Assembly (NCBI GenBank): GCA_965223085.1
Contig: OZ244981.1
Span: forward strand, 1-64,000
Direction of reading: 5' to 3'
Length of the DNA stretch: 64,000 bases
Source: CBDCVO01 sp965223085
GTDB lineage: Bacteria > Pseudomonadota > Gammaproteobacteria > Ga0077536
Position 1 is the stretch's first letter. Each line of letters starts with the position of its first letter. The notes below the pieces were generated by a model that saw only the letters and a program-made list of their open reading frames with translations, had not been told where the DNA came from and ran no database searches. The position numbers and the translations under genes are program-made. Shown piece after piece: positions 8,904 through 18,129 of the stretch.

Positions 8904-9098
8904 CTATTCCATATTCCACACAGGCGTAATGACCAGGGACGGTGCTTTATCATCGTGGAAGGGACACAAACCGATTAAATCGGCGCCGTGTGGTTTGAGG
9001 TCAATCCCCTGGGCTTCAATCAGGCGTTGCAGGGATATATCAGACTTGAGACGTTCGATCACATCATCGGGGATGCGTGCCATACTCTTTCCTCCCAA
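8904..9098 (-). pseudogene. Truncated CHC2 primase paralogue
   Basis: The first 53 or so residues match the intact primase at 4218 closely: MARIPDDVIERLKSDISLQ, HGADLIGLCPFHDDKAPS and LVITP. Homology then ends abruptly before the second half of the zinc finger (stop at 8904). The ATG 9098 is chosen by alignment with the intact copy; a 6-codon upstream extension is open. With the adjacent XRE gene this is the stub of a second, related mobile element. Confidence 0.82.
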
Positions 9099-9131
9099 AC
9101 TCGTGAATGTTGTCAAACCCTGTCAAGGGGG

Positions 9132-9165
9132 TTTGCAAAAAAATAACTGTTACGCTAGATTACTC
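9132..9165 (+). promoter_or_regulatory. Sigma-70-type promoter of the second XRE gene
   Basis: TTGCAA and TAGATT are separated by 17 nt just before the palindromic site at 9159-9179. Initiation from here would fall inside the palindrome. This argues that the palindrome is an operator and that the true start codon may lie downstream of 9178. Confidence 0.4.
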
Positions 9166-9179
9166 ATATTATGAGTAAT
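9159..9179. promoter_or_regulatory. Perfect palindrome, candidate XRE operator
   Basis: Two 10-bp arms, ATTACTCATA and TATGAGTAAT, are exact reverse complements around a single T. The site lies between the divergent primase stub and XRE gene, overlapping the -10/start region, where a Cro/cI-like autorepressor would bind. Confidence 0.65.
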
Positions 9180-9597
9180 GTCAACTCACATCAATAAAAG
9201 TCGGGTTATGCTTATGCCTTCTTCAATCGACCTGTTGGGATATATGACCACCGACGATAAACCGTTTTTTAAGGCTTTGGGCGTGCGTGTCGCACAATTA
9301 CGCAAGGAACAAGGGCTCAGTCAACAAGCCTTGGCGGACGAGCTGGGGATCCCACAACAAACCCTGGCGCATTATGAAGTGGGCCGGGCACGGATGCCGG
9401 TGTCACTGTTGCCCACTTTAGCGCGATTCTTCAGTGTGGCCGTGGACGATTTATTAGGGGTTAAAAGTAATGGGGGTAAACGTGGACCCACGCCGTTATT
9501 ACAACGACAGATTGAACGGCTTAGTCAATTACCCAAGACGAAACAGAAGGTGGTAATGGAGATGCTGGACGGTGTGTTAAGTCAGTCGGGAAGGTAA
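9178..9597 (+). CDS. XRE-family HTH transcriptional regulator (second copy)
   Basis: A 139-residue Cro/cI-type regulator. The HTH covers RVAQLRKEQGLSQQALADELGIPQQTLAHYEVG, and a conserved tail reads LSQLPKTKQKVVMEMLDGVL, like the tail of the XRE protein at 4.3 kb. ATG 9178 overlaps the palindrome; ATG 9244 (GGGA upstream) is a credible alternative. It is divergent from the truncated primase, so it may now control little but itself. Confidence 0.82.
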   Translation: MSTHINKSRVMLMPSSIDLLGYMTTDDKPFFKALGVRVAQLRKEQGLSQQALADELGIPQQTLAHYEVGRARMPVSLLPTLARFFSVAVDDLLGVKSNGGKRGPTPLLQRQIERLSQLPKTKQKVVMEMLDGVLSQSGR

Positions 9598-9605
9598 TAA
9601 TAAAA

Positions 9606-9623
9606 AGTCCCAGTAGGGGCTTT
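9606..9623 (+). terminator. Weak hairpin after the XRE gene
   Basis: AGTCCC (9606-9611) and GGGGCT (9616-9621) pair with one mismatch around AGTA, 9 nt after the stop. T or A runs follow in both directions, so it could act weakly on either strand. Confidence 0.35.
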
Positions 9624-9648
9624 GATAAATAATTTTATTACTTTTTAT

Positions 9649-10972
9649 GGTAGTGTCAGAAATTCTGTGTTTGAGCCGTTTAAAGAAATCAATCGTTTAA
9701 ATTAAACCGCTCTCCGAACTGGATTGCAAACTGGGTTTTGGCATGAGACCAGGCGATGGGTGGGTTCTTCCATTTCGCCGTGATATTTCTCAATGCCAGC
9801 CAGATCAATTTCGTTGCCGCTTCATCATTCGGGAAGTGGCCTTTATTGCGGATGCTTTTTCGCACGCCGCTGTGTAGCGATTCAATCGCATTTGTCGTGT
9901 AGATAATCTTTCGCACGGGTTTAGCGAAAGCAAAGAACGGGATGATGTGCTCCCAATGCCGTCGCCAGCTTTGTCCGACCGTCGGAAACTTTTCACCCCA
10001 ATCACTTTGTTCGAATTCGCTTAGCGCCTGCTCGGCCGCTTCGACAGAATCAGCTTGGTAAATCGGCTTGAGCGCCGACGCTAGCGCCTTACGATCTTTC
10101 CATGAGGCCAACGCGAGTGAATTGCGGATGAGATGGACGATGCAGGTCTGCACAACCGTATCGGGAAACACCGATGTGATAGCGTCGGGGAATCCTTTGA
10201 GGCCATCGACAACTGCGATGAGGATGTCGTTGAGGCCGCGGGATTTGAGTTCGTTCATCACACGGAGCCAAAATTTAGCGCCTTCAGTTTGTTCGATCCA
10301 TAAGCCCAATACTTCCTTGTGGCCCGAGCAACGCATCCCGATGGCCAGATACACCGCCTTGTTGCGGACCAGGCCTTCGTCACGGATTTTCACGCGCAAC
10401 GCATCGAAGAATACCACCGCGTAGGTGGATTCCAACGGACGCGATTGCCACGCCCTCACTTCGTCGATAACTGAATCAGTCACCACCGAAACGAGATCCG
10501 GTGATATCGATACGCCATACAGTTCACCAACGTGCGATTGAATATCCCGGGTACTCATCCCTCGCGCATACAGCGCGATGATCTTTTCATCGAAGCCTGG
10601 GAATCGGCGTTGATATTTTTTGATTAACGCCGGGTCGAAGTGACCGTGACGGTCTCGGGGAATGTCCAGAACAATCTCGCCATCGTCGCTCAACACCGTC
10701 TTCTGGCTTGAGCCATTACGGTGGTTGCCAGCTTGCTGCTCGGCTTCGCCGTCGAGGTGCGCATCCATCTCTGCGTTGAGCATTCGCTCAGCCAGGGCCT
10801 TCTTAAGGTCGCCAAGCAACCCCGCCGAACTCAACGCCGTCGCCGGGTCTTGTCCTTTGAGAAGCTCGTCTAAGATATCGGCGTCGAACGCCGGGGATTT
10901 TGCTTTTGCCATACTGCTCTCCTTCCCATAGCAGGATAGTATGGCTCAAAACACAAAATTACTGACAGTCTC
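9649..10972 (-). mobile_element. Complete IS256-family insertion sequence
   Basis: A 1324-bp element with imperfect inverted repeats sharing TGTCAG and most of AATTCTGTGTTTGAGCC (9653-9677 and the complement of 10943-10969). It is flanked by an exact 8-bp duplication, CTTTTTAT, at 9641-9648 and 10973-10980. It carries one intact transposase gene and lies against the stop codon of the lipoprotein gene. Confidence 0.93.
9689..10912 (-). CDS. IS256-family transposase
   Basis: A 407-residue mutator-type DDE transposase. An N-terminal region with LLGDLKKALAERMLNAEMDAHL and the conserved NHRNGSSQKTVLSDDGEI segment precedes the core. Catalytic residues are visible in VVFFDALRVKIRDEG, AVVDGLKGFPDAI and YTTNAIESLHSGVRKSI. 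The frame is intact and of usual length. The start ATG is preceded by GGAGAGCAG. Confidence 0.96.
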   Translation of the reverse strand: MAKAKSPAFDADILDELLKGQDPATALSSAGLLGDLKKALAERMLNAEMDAHLDGEAEQQAGNHRNGSSQKTVLSDDGEIVLDIPRDRHGHFDPALIKKYQRRFPGFDEKIIALYARGMSTRDIQSHVGELYGVSISPDLVSVVTDSVIDEVRAWQSRPLESTYAVVFFDALRVKIRDEGLVRNKAVYLAIGMRCSGHKEVLGLWIEQTEGAKFWLRVMNELKSRGLNDILIAVVDGLKGFPDAITSVFPDTVVQTCIVHLIRNSLALASWKDRKALASALKPIYQADSVEAAEQALSEFEQSDWGEKFPTVGQSWRRHWEHIIPFFAFAKPVRKIIYTTNAIESLHSGVRKSIRNKGHFPNDEAATKLIWLALRNITAKWKNPPIAWSHAKTQFAIQFGERFNLND

Positions 10973-10981
10973 CTTTTTATT

Positions 10982-11500
10982 TCACGGGCATTTAACAGAC
11001 AATCTAGATAGCTCCACGTTTAAGTCATCAATATCTTTTTGCATTAACACAAAGACGTTTTGCGCATCATTGTCTGGAACATCGTTTTCTTTGGGCCATT
11101 TAGAGTTATATCGCAGGAACGCTATAGCTAACTGTCCATCCGATTCATTGATCCAATAATGGGTGATGTGGTGAACAAGGAACTCATCATCTTGTGCCAC
11201 ATCAATAAATGAACTCCATTCCTCCATGGTTCCAATACATCTCTTCCAACCATTACCTGTAAAATACTCGTCATAATTATCTAAAGCCTGGCGTGAAGGA
11301 TATGTATCTTTAAGTTTATAAAATAACTGCTGATTTGATTGTGACCCTATTGCTCTCTTATCAACTTCATATGCGCCAGAAAAAACTGGCAATTCGTCAA
11401 TCATAACTAATTGATCAGCTTTGCTACCGCAAGCAGCTGATAAAAAAACAAACGAGAAAAGAAGATTGTATTTAGTTATTCTCATTATTATTCTTCGCAT
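10982..11500 (-). CDS. Hypothetical lipoprotein paired with the Rhs tip
   Basis: A 172-residue protein with a lipoprotein signal: basic start MRITKYN, hydrophobic LLFSFVFLSAAC and a Cys after AA. The mature part (LVMIDELPVFSGAYEVDKRAIGS, then FTGNGWKRC) has no recognised family. It overlaps the Rhs stop by 13 nt on the same strand and is clearly AT-richer than the Rhs body, as expected of a tip/immunity cassette. A role in protecting against, or anchoring, the tip is inference. ATG 11485 (MRITKY) may be the real start. Confidence 0.7.
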   Translation of the reverse strand: MRRIIMRITKYNLLFSFVFLSAACGSKADQLVMIDELPVFSGAYEVDKRAIGSQSNQQLFYKLKDTYPSRQALDNYDEYFTGNGWKRCIGTMEEWSSFIDVAQDDEFLVHHITHYWINESDGQLAIAFLRYNSKWPKENDVPDNDAQNVFVLMQKDIDDLNVELSRLSVKCP

Positions 11501-14500
11501 CCGCAGTCATCCTCAGGTCCTGGGGCACTACATATACAGTCATTACCCTCCTCGGGGTCAAAGTCTCTACCTGTTCTGCTTGGGTTAAAAAATATCTTCC
11601 CATCAGTTGCAAACTGACCGAAATTGGGAACAGGGAATGCATCGCCTTGTCCAGAACCAGGACACGAAAAACAACTCCACCAGCAAGTGCAGTTAAGTGT
11701 AAAAACTGAACCAAAATTACGAACCCAGCGCACTCGTCTCCACTTACCTTCACAAGATGCTAGGCCCAGCGGATCAATAAATCGAAGGGGATTGTTATAC
11801 GCGTAAGCGTAGGTATTGAGCCCGCCCGCCAAGCCGATGGGGTCAGACTGGAGGTACCGCCCCGTGGCCGGATCGTAGTCCCTGAAGTAGTTGTAGTAGG
11901 TAAACACCGGCCAATCACTAAGCTGCCCGGGGAACCCCGTCGTTACCCAAACCTCTCGCCCGTCTCCGTCCGGGTCTGCATCTTGCCCGCCGGGATTGAA
12001 AGGCTCCTTATTCAGACGACGCCATACCACCGTGCCGTCCTCATCAAACAATTCGTCGATCGTGCCCAGCCCATCAGTCTGAACATAATAGCGTTCCGTC
12101 GAGGTGATATGACCTGCCCGATTAAAACGCGTCTCAATCTGCGCAACCGCTCGCCCATCCAAATACACCCATTCCCGCGCAATATAACGATACGGGCTCG
12201 TTACACGGTTGTTAAATACATTGCTGGACAGGATAAGGCCATCCTGGCCATAAACATCAACCTGCGTCTGATCAACCGCCGTACCGCTCACCACACGCCG
12301 AATGACCCGCTCCCCACTACCATTATAGGAACTCTGCGTTCGCCGTGAAACGCCAGCATACGTGCGCGCCGCAAGCCTCATACGACCCGCGTCGTTGTAG
12401 TAAAACCTGCGTTGACTCCCAATATAATCATAGACAATATTGCCCGCCTCATCGTAGTCCACCGCCACCTGCCCGTTGGCCACGCGGCGATTGGAATCAT
12501 GCGCATATTTCAAAGTCTGCGCCGATACTTGCACACCACTCCCATTGTAACGTCGCATTTTCGTTCGATTACCAGCCGCATCGTATGCATACCTATATGC
12601 CAACACGTTTGCACTGTCTCGTACCTCGGTAAGCCGTCGCAGCGCGTCATAGCGATACGTCTGATCACGCGAGGCATCATGCCAATAGGAATGCCCCAGG
12701 TAATCGCCCTTGTAACCCATAATGCTCGATTGCATATAGTCAACAGCGTGGCGCTCTAACGATACGCGTAGACTAAATAAATGCCAACCGTGAGCGTCGT
12801 AGTTGTCATACTGGATCGCCGTCGTGCCAAACGTAAGCCACGACAACGCATAAAACGGAAAACGATGCACCGCCGAGACCAGATCCGCCTTGCCCACTAT
12901 GTCCGTCGTGATCGCGCTCACCTTACCATCCACCCCATAGTGGTAGGTCAACGTCCAGCCGCTCGGATACGTCATCGTCTCGACCTTGCCGTCACCATTG
13001 TATGTATAGGCAACGCCATAGGTGCCATGCGGCGATGCATGAGTCTTACCGGTCAAGTGTCCACGGCGGTTATACCTGTACCTCGTGATACCGCTGTCAT
13101 CAGTCATCGACGTCAAACGACCCCTAGCACCCAGCCCGCCGGCAGCTTCGTCGTACCTCAACACGACATCAACATCCGTCGGATAGTCGATTTTCGTGAG
13201 CCGACGCAAACCATCGTAACTGAAACGCGTTAAAATACCGCGCGCATCTCGGCGTGTCTGCTTGTTGCCCGCCGCGTCATAAGTCCACGCCGTCACACCC
13301 GAATCCGCACTCACCTGACGCGTAAGCTCACCAAAACCGTTATACGCATAAGTCGTCTCCACACCACGCGGGTCCCGAACGCGTACCACGTTGTCAAATA
13401 CATCGTGCCGGTAGTCCGTAACACCACCCAAAGCATCCGTCACCCGCTTTAGTCGGTCTAACGCATCATAAGCAAACCAACTAACATCATCCTCGGTCGG
13501 ACTCGAACTCCTCACCAGACCGTGCGTTAGACGATTGCCATTGTCGTCGTAACTGAAAGTCTCACGAGAAAAGAAATTGTTGGGCGTGCCTTTCCAAATC
13601 TTGGTGACCTGATTCAACGCATTCATCGTCTTGCCATCAACTAAGTACGTCGAACCATCCGGACGTATCCGCCGCTCCTCAACGCGATTCCCCAACACAT
13701 CGAGCACATAGTGGATCCGGTTGCCCAAAGCATCGGTAATGTCCGTCAAACGATGCGCATCATCATAATCATAGTCTAACGTCGCACCATCGGGCATCCT
13801 CACAACATCCAACTGACCCGCTTCATCATACGTCATCGTCGTCGTATGACCATCGACCGTGCTCGACGTCAACCAACCACGCGGATGATAAGCCAATACA
13901 GTAACTAAACCAGCCGCGTCCACAATGCGTAACGGACGACCATGCACGTCATGATCGGCATACTGCGTCTGCAGATAATCACCACCACCCTCACCAAAAT
14001 AACGCTTCACCGACGTCAAGTCGCCCGTGACAGGATGATAATCATAGTCGACCACATCCTGCGTGCCCGGCAAAGGACCATCGACCCTATTCACAAGCCC
14101 CGCCGCGGTGTAAGTGTAAGTCCAGATCCGTGTCGCATTCGGAGTGACCGTATGGTCAGTCACCGTGCGCCTCATCAAACGCCCACTACTATAGTGATGA
14201 CGCTCTGTTTTGACCGGCACCCAGGTGACACCCGCATCATCACAAGCAGCATTGGCAGAACTAAACACACCGGATGCATACGCCCACGTCGTGCGCACCT
14301 TCGGTAAACGCCACTTCACATCCCAATCCGAGGTCGTTACCTTGCGCATCTCGACACCCTTTGCAGGATCGGTAGTAAAACCTTCAACGCGACACACTTC
14401 GAGCCCGTCTAGCGCCGCATCATGGCGATACTTCGTGACATTACCGTTGAAATCGGTGCGCGAATCAACAAAACCACTGCTTGCATCATAAGTCGTCGCC

Positions 14501-16269
14501 TGCACCTTGCTGCCACAAGATCCACAAACAGCGCCTGTTATCGTCGTCGGCCGCAGCGTGCCGTCTTTCGTGCTGCGACCATAAACACGATCGTTACCCA
14601 ACGCGTCTCGAATCGTCGTCGTGCCATGCCGCCAGTATTGGCGAAATTCAGTTTGGTCGGCATAAACACCCGATGAACCCACACGCCCATGACCGCTCAT
14701 CGCCGCCCGCCAAGCGTAATAACCACTACCAATATGAAAATATCGATACTTGAACGTCGCATAACGCTGACCAAGCTCATCGATGATCCCAGTCATATGA
14801 TCTGGCAAATTACGCGTTGCAGGAACCCACGTATCCGGATCACTGTGATAAGCAAACTTATAACCAGCTTCGTTGTAAAGATATTGCTTGCGCGGGTTGT
14901 CCGCAGGATCTGCCGTCTGATCCGGATAGACAATAGCCACCAAGCGGCGACTCTCGGGCCCACCAATATTGGTGTCACCATATTCATAGCGATATGTAAT
15001 GCGCTGGCTCGGGTGCGCATCCGAGACAACCGACACACTGCGCAACAAACCGCGCTCTAGACCCGTATCGTGATAATCAAACAGCAAACGACGCCCAAAA
15101 TCATCCGCAACAGAAACAAGACGCCCATCGTCAACCGCGTAATCGACATAATGCGTAAGACCCGCGCGATTGCTAATCGTCAGTAACTTGCCACTATCGA
15201 CGTCATACCGCTCCCTTACACCACCAACCCAGTAAACCCAAACCAAAGTACCGCTACCTTCATCGACCAGCGCAAGCGTGTCCGGCACATCATAATCCAG
15301 CGCGGTGAAAACCCCAGGATGATCCGCATCTTCGTTAAAATAATGACGGTCACCGTTCGGACGATAAACCGTCACCGCGCTTAAATTGCCGTTGTCAAAC
15401 GAGACGACTTTGCGGTTATACGTGTGACGCCAGGTGCGACCCAACGCATCCACCTCCCAATAATCACCCGGTACCCCGCCCGGTTGCTCAAAACCCCCGC
15501 GACTCGAGTAATAACGCTCAAATACCAGCGGAAACGCCCCCCCACCTCGATAGTCGATTTCTCGATGAAGCTTCGCACCCGTAAACGTATGAATGGGATT
15601 GCTCCCATTCGCCGGACACACAGGAGAATTATTCTTGTAATCATCCCACGCGGCAGAACGAATACAAAAATTGCCCGAGCCCTTGCGCGTCCCTTTGGGA
15701 CATTCGATCGGTCGGTCACGGCGCGCCTTGAACGTATGACCGCTCCCTGCCACCTCTATCGTCGCAAGATTCTCCGACTCAAGACCAAACCGATAGCGCG
15801 GCGAACCACCCCAACACGAGTAGCGCAAATCGTCATTCACCTCGCCTTGCGCCAACCAATAGCGTGACCATAACGCAGGCCCAATCGTACCCGGCCAAGC
15901 AAGCGCCTTAGACAACAGCTTGTCTTCCTCCGACCAAGGATGGGGATCTTGTTGATCAACGCAAACGGACGCATCACCCCCTAATTCAACAATCCGACCT
16001 TGATGCCAAGTCGTGCAATGCCGATTGTTGCACGCCGCCGTGTTGCAGGCTTGACAAAGCTCATGGTTCCAACCACCAACTACCGGCGGGATCGCCGCAA
16101 ACGACTCCCCAGCGGGAACCACGATGAATATCAATGCGACAACCAATACCCGGATGACATGCCAAGCTGCAAGCACCTGACAGCTTTGATGAATCCAAGT
16201 GCAACACGCAGCGAGCGACGGTGCTTCAGCGGTTGCGCTGGAATGCAGCACAAATGCGGTACGGCACAT
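11488..16269 (-). CDS. Rhs/YD-repeat secreted protein with Cys-rich C-terminal tip
   Basis: A 1593-residue Rhs-family protein. A hydrophobic export segment lies at about residues 38-58, then a DUF6531-type region (NPIHTFTGAKLHREIDYRGG) near 225-250, many YD repeats (for example YDEAGQLDVV, YDALDRLKRV), and the Rhs core end DYDPATGRYLQSDPIGL plus NTYAYAYNNPLRFIDPLGL. After about residue 1503 a unique 90-residue tip has about a dozen Cys (CTCWWSCFSC, CICSAPGPEDDCGC). AAGGAGG seven nt before the ATG fixes the start. Such proteins export variable toxic or adhesive tips. This tip has no recognised catalytic motif, and its Cys pattern could bind metal or form disulfides. Confidence 0.92.
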   Translation of the reverse strand: MCRTAFVLHSSATAEAPSLAACCTWIHQSCQVLAAWHVIRVLVVALIFIVVPAGESFAAIPPVVGGWNHELCQACNTAACNNRHCTTWHQGRIVELGGDASVCVDQQDPHPWSEEDKLLSKALAWPGTIGPALWSRYWLAQGEVNDDLRYSCWGGSPRYRFGLESENLATIEVAGSGHTFKARRDRPIECPKGTRKGSGNFCIRSAAWDDYKNNSPVCPANGSNPIHTFTGAKLHREIDYRGGGAFPLVFERYYSSRGGFEQPGGVPGDYWEVDALGRTWRHTYNRKVVSFDNGNLSAVTVYRPNGDRHYFNEDADHPGVFTALDYDVPDTLALVDEGSGTLVWVYWVGGVRERYDVDSGKLLTISNRAGLTHYVDYAVDDGRLVSVADDFGRRLLFDYHDTGLERGLLRSVSVVSDAHPSQRITYRYEYGDTNIGGPESRRLVAIVYPDQTADPADNPRKQYLYNEAGYKFAYHSDPDTWVPATRNLPDHMTGIIDELGQRYATFKYRYFHIGSGYYAWRAAMSGHGRVGSSGVYADQTEFRQYWRHGTTTIRDALGNDRVYGRSTKDGTLRPTTITGAVCGSCGSKVQATTYDASSGFVDSRTDFNGNVTKYRHDAALDGLEVCRVEGFTTDPAKGVEMRKVTTSDWDVKWRLPKVRTTWAYASGVFSSANAACDDAGVTWVPVKTERHHYSSGRLMRRTVTDHTVTPNATRIWTYTYTAAGLVNRVDGPLPGTQDVVDYDYHPVTGDLTSVKRYFGEGGGDYLQTQYADHDVHGRPLRIVDAAGLVTVLAYHPRGWLTSSTVDGHTTTMTYDEAGQLDVVRMPDGATLDYDYDDAHRLTDITDALGNRIHYVLDVLGNRVEERRIRPDGSTYLVDGKTMNALNQVTKIWKGTPNNFFSRETFSYDDNGNRLTHGLVRSSSPTEDDVSWFAYDALDRLKRVTDALGGVTDYRHDVFDNVVRVRDPRGVETTYAYNGFGELTRQVSADSGVTAWTYDAAGNKQTRRDARGILTRFSYDGLRRLTKIDYPTDVDVVLRYDEAAGGLGARGRLTSMTDDSGITRYRYNRRGHLTGKTHASPHGTYGVAYTYNGDGKVETMTYPSGWTLTYHYGVDGKVSAITTDIVGKADLVSAVHRFPFYALSWLTFGTTAIQYDNYDAHGWHLFSLRVSLERHAVDYMQSSIMGYKGDYLGHSYWHDASRDQTYRYDALRRLTEVRDSANVLAYRYAYDAAGNRTKMRRYNGSGVQVSAQTLKYAHDSNRRVANGQVAVDYDEAGNIVYDYIGSQRRFYYNDAGRMRLAARTYAGVSRRTQSSYNGSGERVIRRVVSGTAVDQTQVDVYGQDGLILSSNVFNNRVTSPYRYIAREWVYLDGRAVAQIETRFNRAGHITSTERYYVQTDGLGTIDELFDEDGTVVWRRLNKEPFNPGGQDADPDGDGREVWVTTGFPGQLSDWPVFTYYNYFRDYDPATGRYLQSDPIGLAGGLNTYAYAYNNPLRFIDPLGLASCEGKWRRVRWVRNFGSVFTLNCTCWWSCFSCPGSGQGDAFPVPNFGQFATDGKIFFNPSRTGRDFDPEEGNDCICSAPGPEDDCGCEE

Positions 16270-16670
16270 AAAAGCCCTCCTTAGCTTTATGACGAATGCA
16301 ATCCATCACATTCGCGGCAATCGATGTCCTTAATTGCCTAGTATCAAACTACACCCATTGAAATACGTTTTGCAATTAGGAAAATTTCCCGCTACACAGC
16401 AGACCTTCGGAAGGTCATCCCCCGGGCACAGTCAACTGAACCCCCGTGACAATGGAAATGACGAGAAAGTGCGGGAATGACGAAGAATACCGCCGTCTCA
16501 CCAGGCCTGCATCGTCATGCACGACTTGAGCGGGCAGCCAGCAAAATAACTTCCCCGATAACGTCAAATACCTGAGCACGATACGAAACCCGATCAGTCA
16601 ATTGGTGCGAAATAAGTAAACTGTCCCCAAGATCACACGATCATTGCCGCCCTAACCTCGATACTCTGCC
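16270..16670. other. Intergenic region, no gene seen
   Basis: About 400 bp between the Rhs start and the VPLP-CTERM gene. It holds the Rhs ribosome-binding site (16275-16283), a REP-like half-site (GCGGGAATGACGAAG-like, about 16473-16487) and an AT-rich stretch near 16340-16390 where an Rhs promoter probably lies. No convincing ORF was found. Confidence 0.5.
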
Positions 16671-17618
16671 TCAACGCTGAAAGCGAGTGGTAAAACCGAA
16701 ACAAACAGCCGCACTTACTAACAACACCACAGCACTCGGCAACGGCACCGGTGCGAGCGTGCCCCCGAGCGCAAAAGAACCGAATTCTCGACTGCAACTG
16801 TCGAGCGGCGATCCGATCCCGCAAGGCCCGATGGGAGAAGCGATAGAGACTTGTGTGTCTGGCAGACCGTTGCCATCCGGATCGACGTTCATCGTTGAAT
16901 TTGTGAAAGCCAGCGTCTCGTTGACTGCCAGAGGTCTAAATGCCGCATCTTGCAGCGCGCCGAAAGGATTTGCGGCTAAATAGAACATCGCGCTGCTGGG
17001 ACTTTCGCCCGCTAAATTAATCACACCACCGAGATCTTGGGGGATCAATTCAAAGGTCGCGATAAGCGCGCCGTCGTCTAATCCTACGCCACCGGTGCCG
17101 TCAAAGTGCGTATTCCCATTGGGACTGAAATCAATGTAAATATCTAACCCACCTGCGTCGTTGCTGAAACATCCGAACACCACCGTGCAACCAATGCTTG
17201 GGTTCATCGCCAACAAAGTATGTGAGGTAGTTACCCGCCCGGTTACTTCAAAAGTACGGTTTAGCTCCTGCGTACCACTGGCATCGTGAAGGAAGGAACC
17301 GTACCCCGCACCGCTACCAGGCGAACTAACCTCAGCCAAGAAAGCTGTCACGCCCAATAACAAATCAATATCAACAGTATCGCCGAAACTCGGCAAACCC
17401 ACAGCACTCGTAGTGTTCGCCACGGAATGGAATAGTCCGTCGAACTCTAAGCCGACGATACCGGTGACTTTGCCGGCACCCGCGGGTGCGCCCGGCACAG
17501 CTGCGAGATCCAGCACCCAGTCATTTAAACTTTCTGCATTTATGTTTGCGGTAAGAAAACATAAACCAATCGCGGCGAGACGCGCGCGCACCGACGCCTG
17601 GGACATTGCGCCCTTCAT
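16671..17618 (-). CDS. VPLP-CTERM sorted secreted protein
   Basis: A 315-residue exported protein with an N-terminal signal (SVRARLAAIGLCFLTANINAES) and a tripartite C-terminal sorting tail: VPLPS, a hydrophobic helix (AVVLLVSAAVCFGFT) and basic TRFQR. Exosortase systems process such tails. The body contains GCTVVFGCFSNDAGGLDIYID, GTGGVGLDDGALIATFELIP and DPDGNGLPDT. It is clearly a paralogue of the PEP-CTERM protein at 24.7-25.6 kb, sharing the paired-Cys GCFSND segment. Function beyond surface or extracellular location is unknown. Confidence 0.87.
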   Translation of the reverse strand: MKGAMSQASVRARLAAIGLCFLTANINAESLNDWVLDLAAVPGAPAGAGKVTGIVGLEFDGLFHSVANTTSAVGLPSFGDTVDIDLLLGVTAFLAEVSSPGSGAGYGSFLHDASGTQELNRTFEVTGRVTTSHTLLAMNPSIGCTVVFGCFSNDAGGLDIYIDFSPNGNTHFDGTGGVGLDDGALIATFELIPQDLGGVINLAGESPSSAMFYLAANPFGALQDAAFRPLAVNETLAFTNSTMNVDPDGNGLPDTQVSIASPIGPCGIGSPLDSCSREFGSFALGGTLAPVPLPSAVVLLVSAAVCFGFTTRFQR

Positions 17619-18129
17619 AATATCTCCCCCGTGCTACCTGACAAGGGAAGTGTCACACGTCAAAAATCAGGAATTCAATTCACACGCCTGACGAACTCCT
17701 CCATAAATCGAGTGAAATGTGCGAAACAGTTCTCACAGATCAGCAAGCAACTTAGATCTTTGATGCAGGTCAAGCCAGCGCCTTTCTATCGGGACGCTTT
17801 TGCTCGCTCACTTGTCTTCGTCGCACATTACCCCTTCGGTCGGCCGCGAGCAGGTCAGCGTGAAGCGGAGGCCGTCGTCTCGGGCGAAGACCCGGGACCC
17901 AGTAGAAAAATAATCGCGCGCAGCGCGCGCTCATATCGCACTGGACCCCGGGTCTGCCGCCCGGGGTGACGAAAACTACGCCCAGCGCGGTGCATAATCG
18001 ACTTGTCTCCCTTTGCCACGGGAATGACGCCGCCATCGTCGTCCCGCACGATTCCTTCGTGCCTGCCCTAGGCAGGCCAGCCCGTAGCGGAGCCTATCGC
18101 AAGCCGCCTTGCGACAGGCCATAACTCCG
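17619..18129. repeat. Spacer filled with REP-like palindromes
   Basis: Several inverted repeats occur in a row: CCCGGGTCTGCCGCCCGGGG-like (17945-17965), CGCGCGCAGCGCGCGC (17914-17929), a degenerate ACGGGAATGACG (18018-18029) and GCCTGCCCTAGGCAGGC (18061-18077). The same motifs recur at 27.9-28.0 kb. They end at the REP-associated transposase gene. No gene was found here. Confidence 0.7.

Noticed and set aside
16606..16632. GGGGACAGTTTACTTATTTC (minus strand) and the GGTGTCAGGTTTATT-like string near 8879-8893
   Set aside because: They resemble sequences often seen near REP-type transposases, but no element ends or duplications could be drawn from them.
17764..17778. Sigma-54-like TGGCTTGACCTGCA upstream of the VPLP-CTERM gene
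   Set aside because: Only 8 nt separate GG and GC, too few for a -24/-12 promoter.
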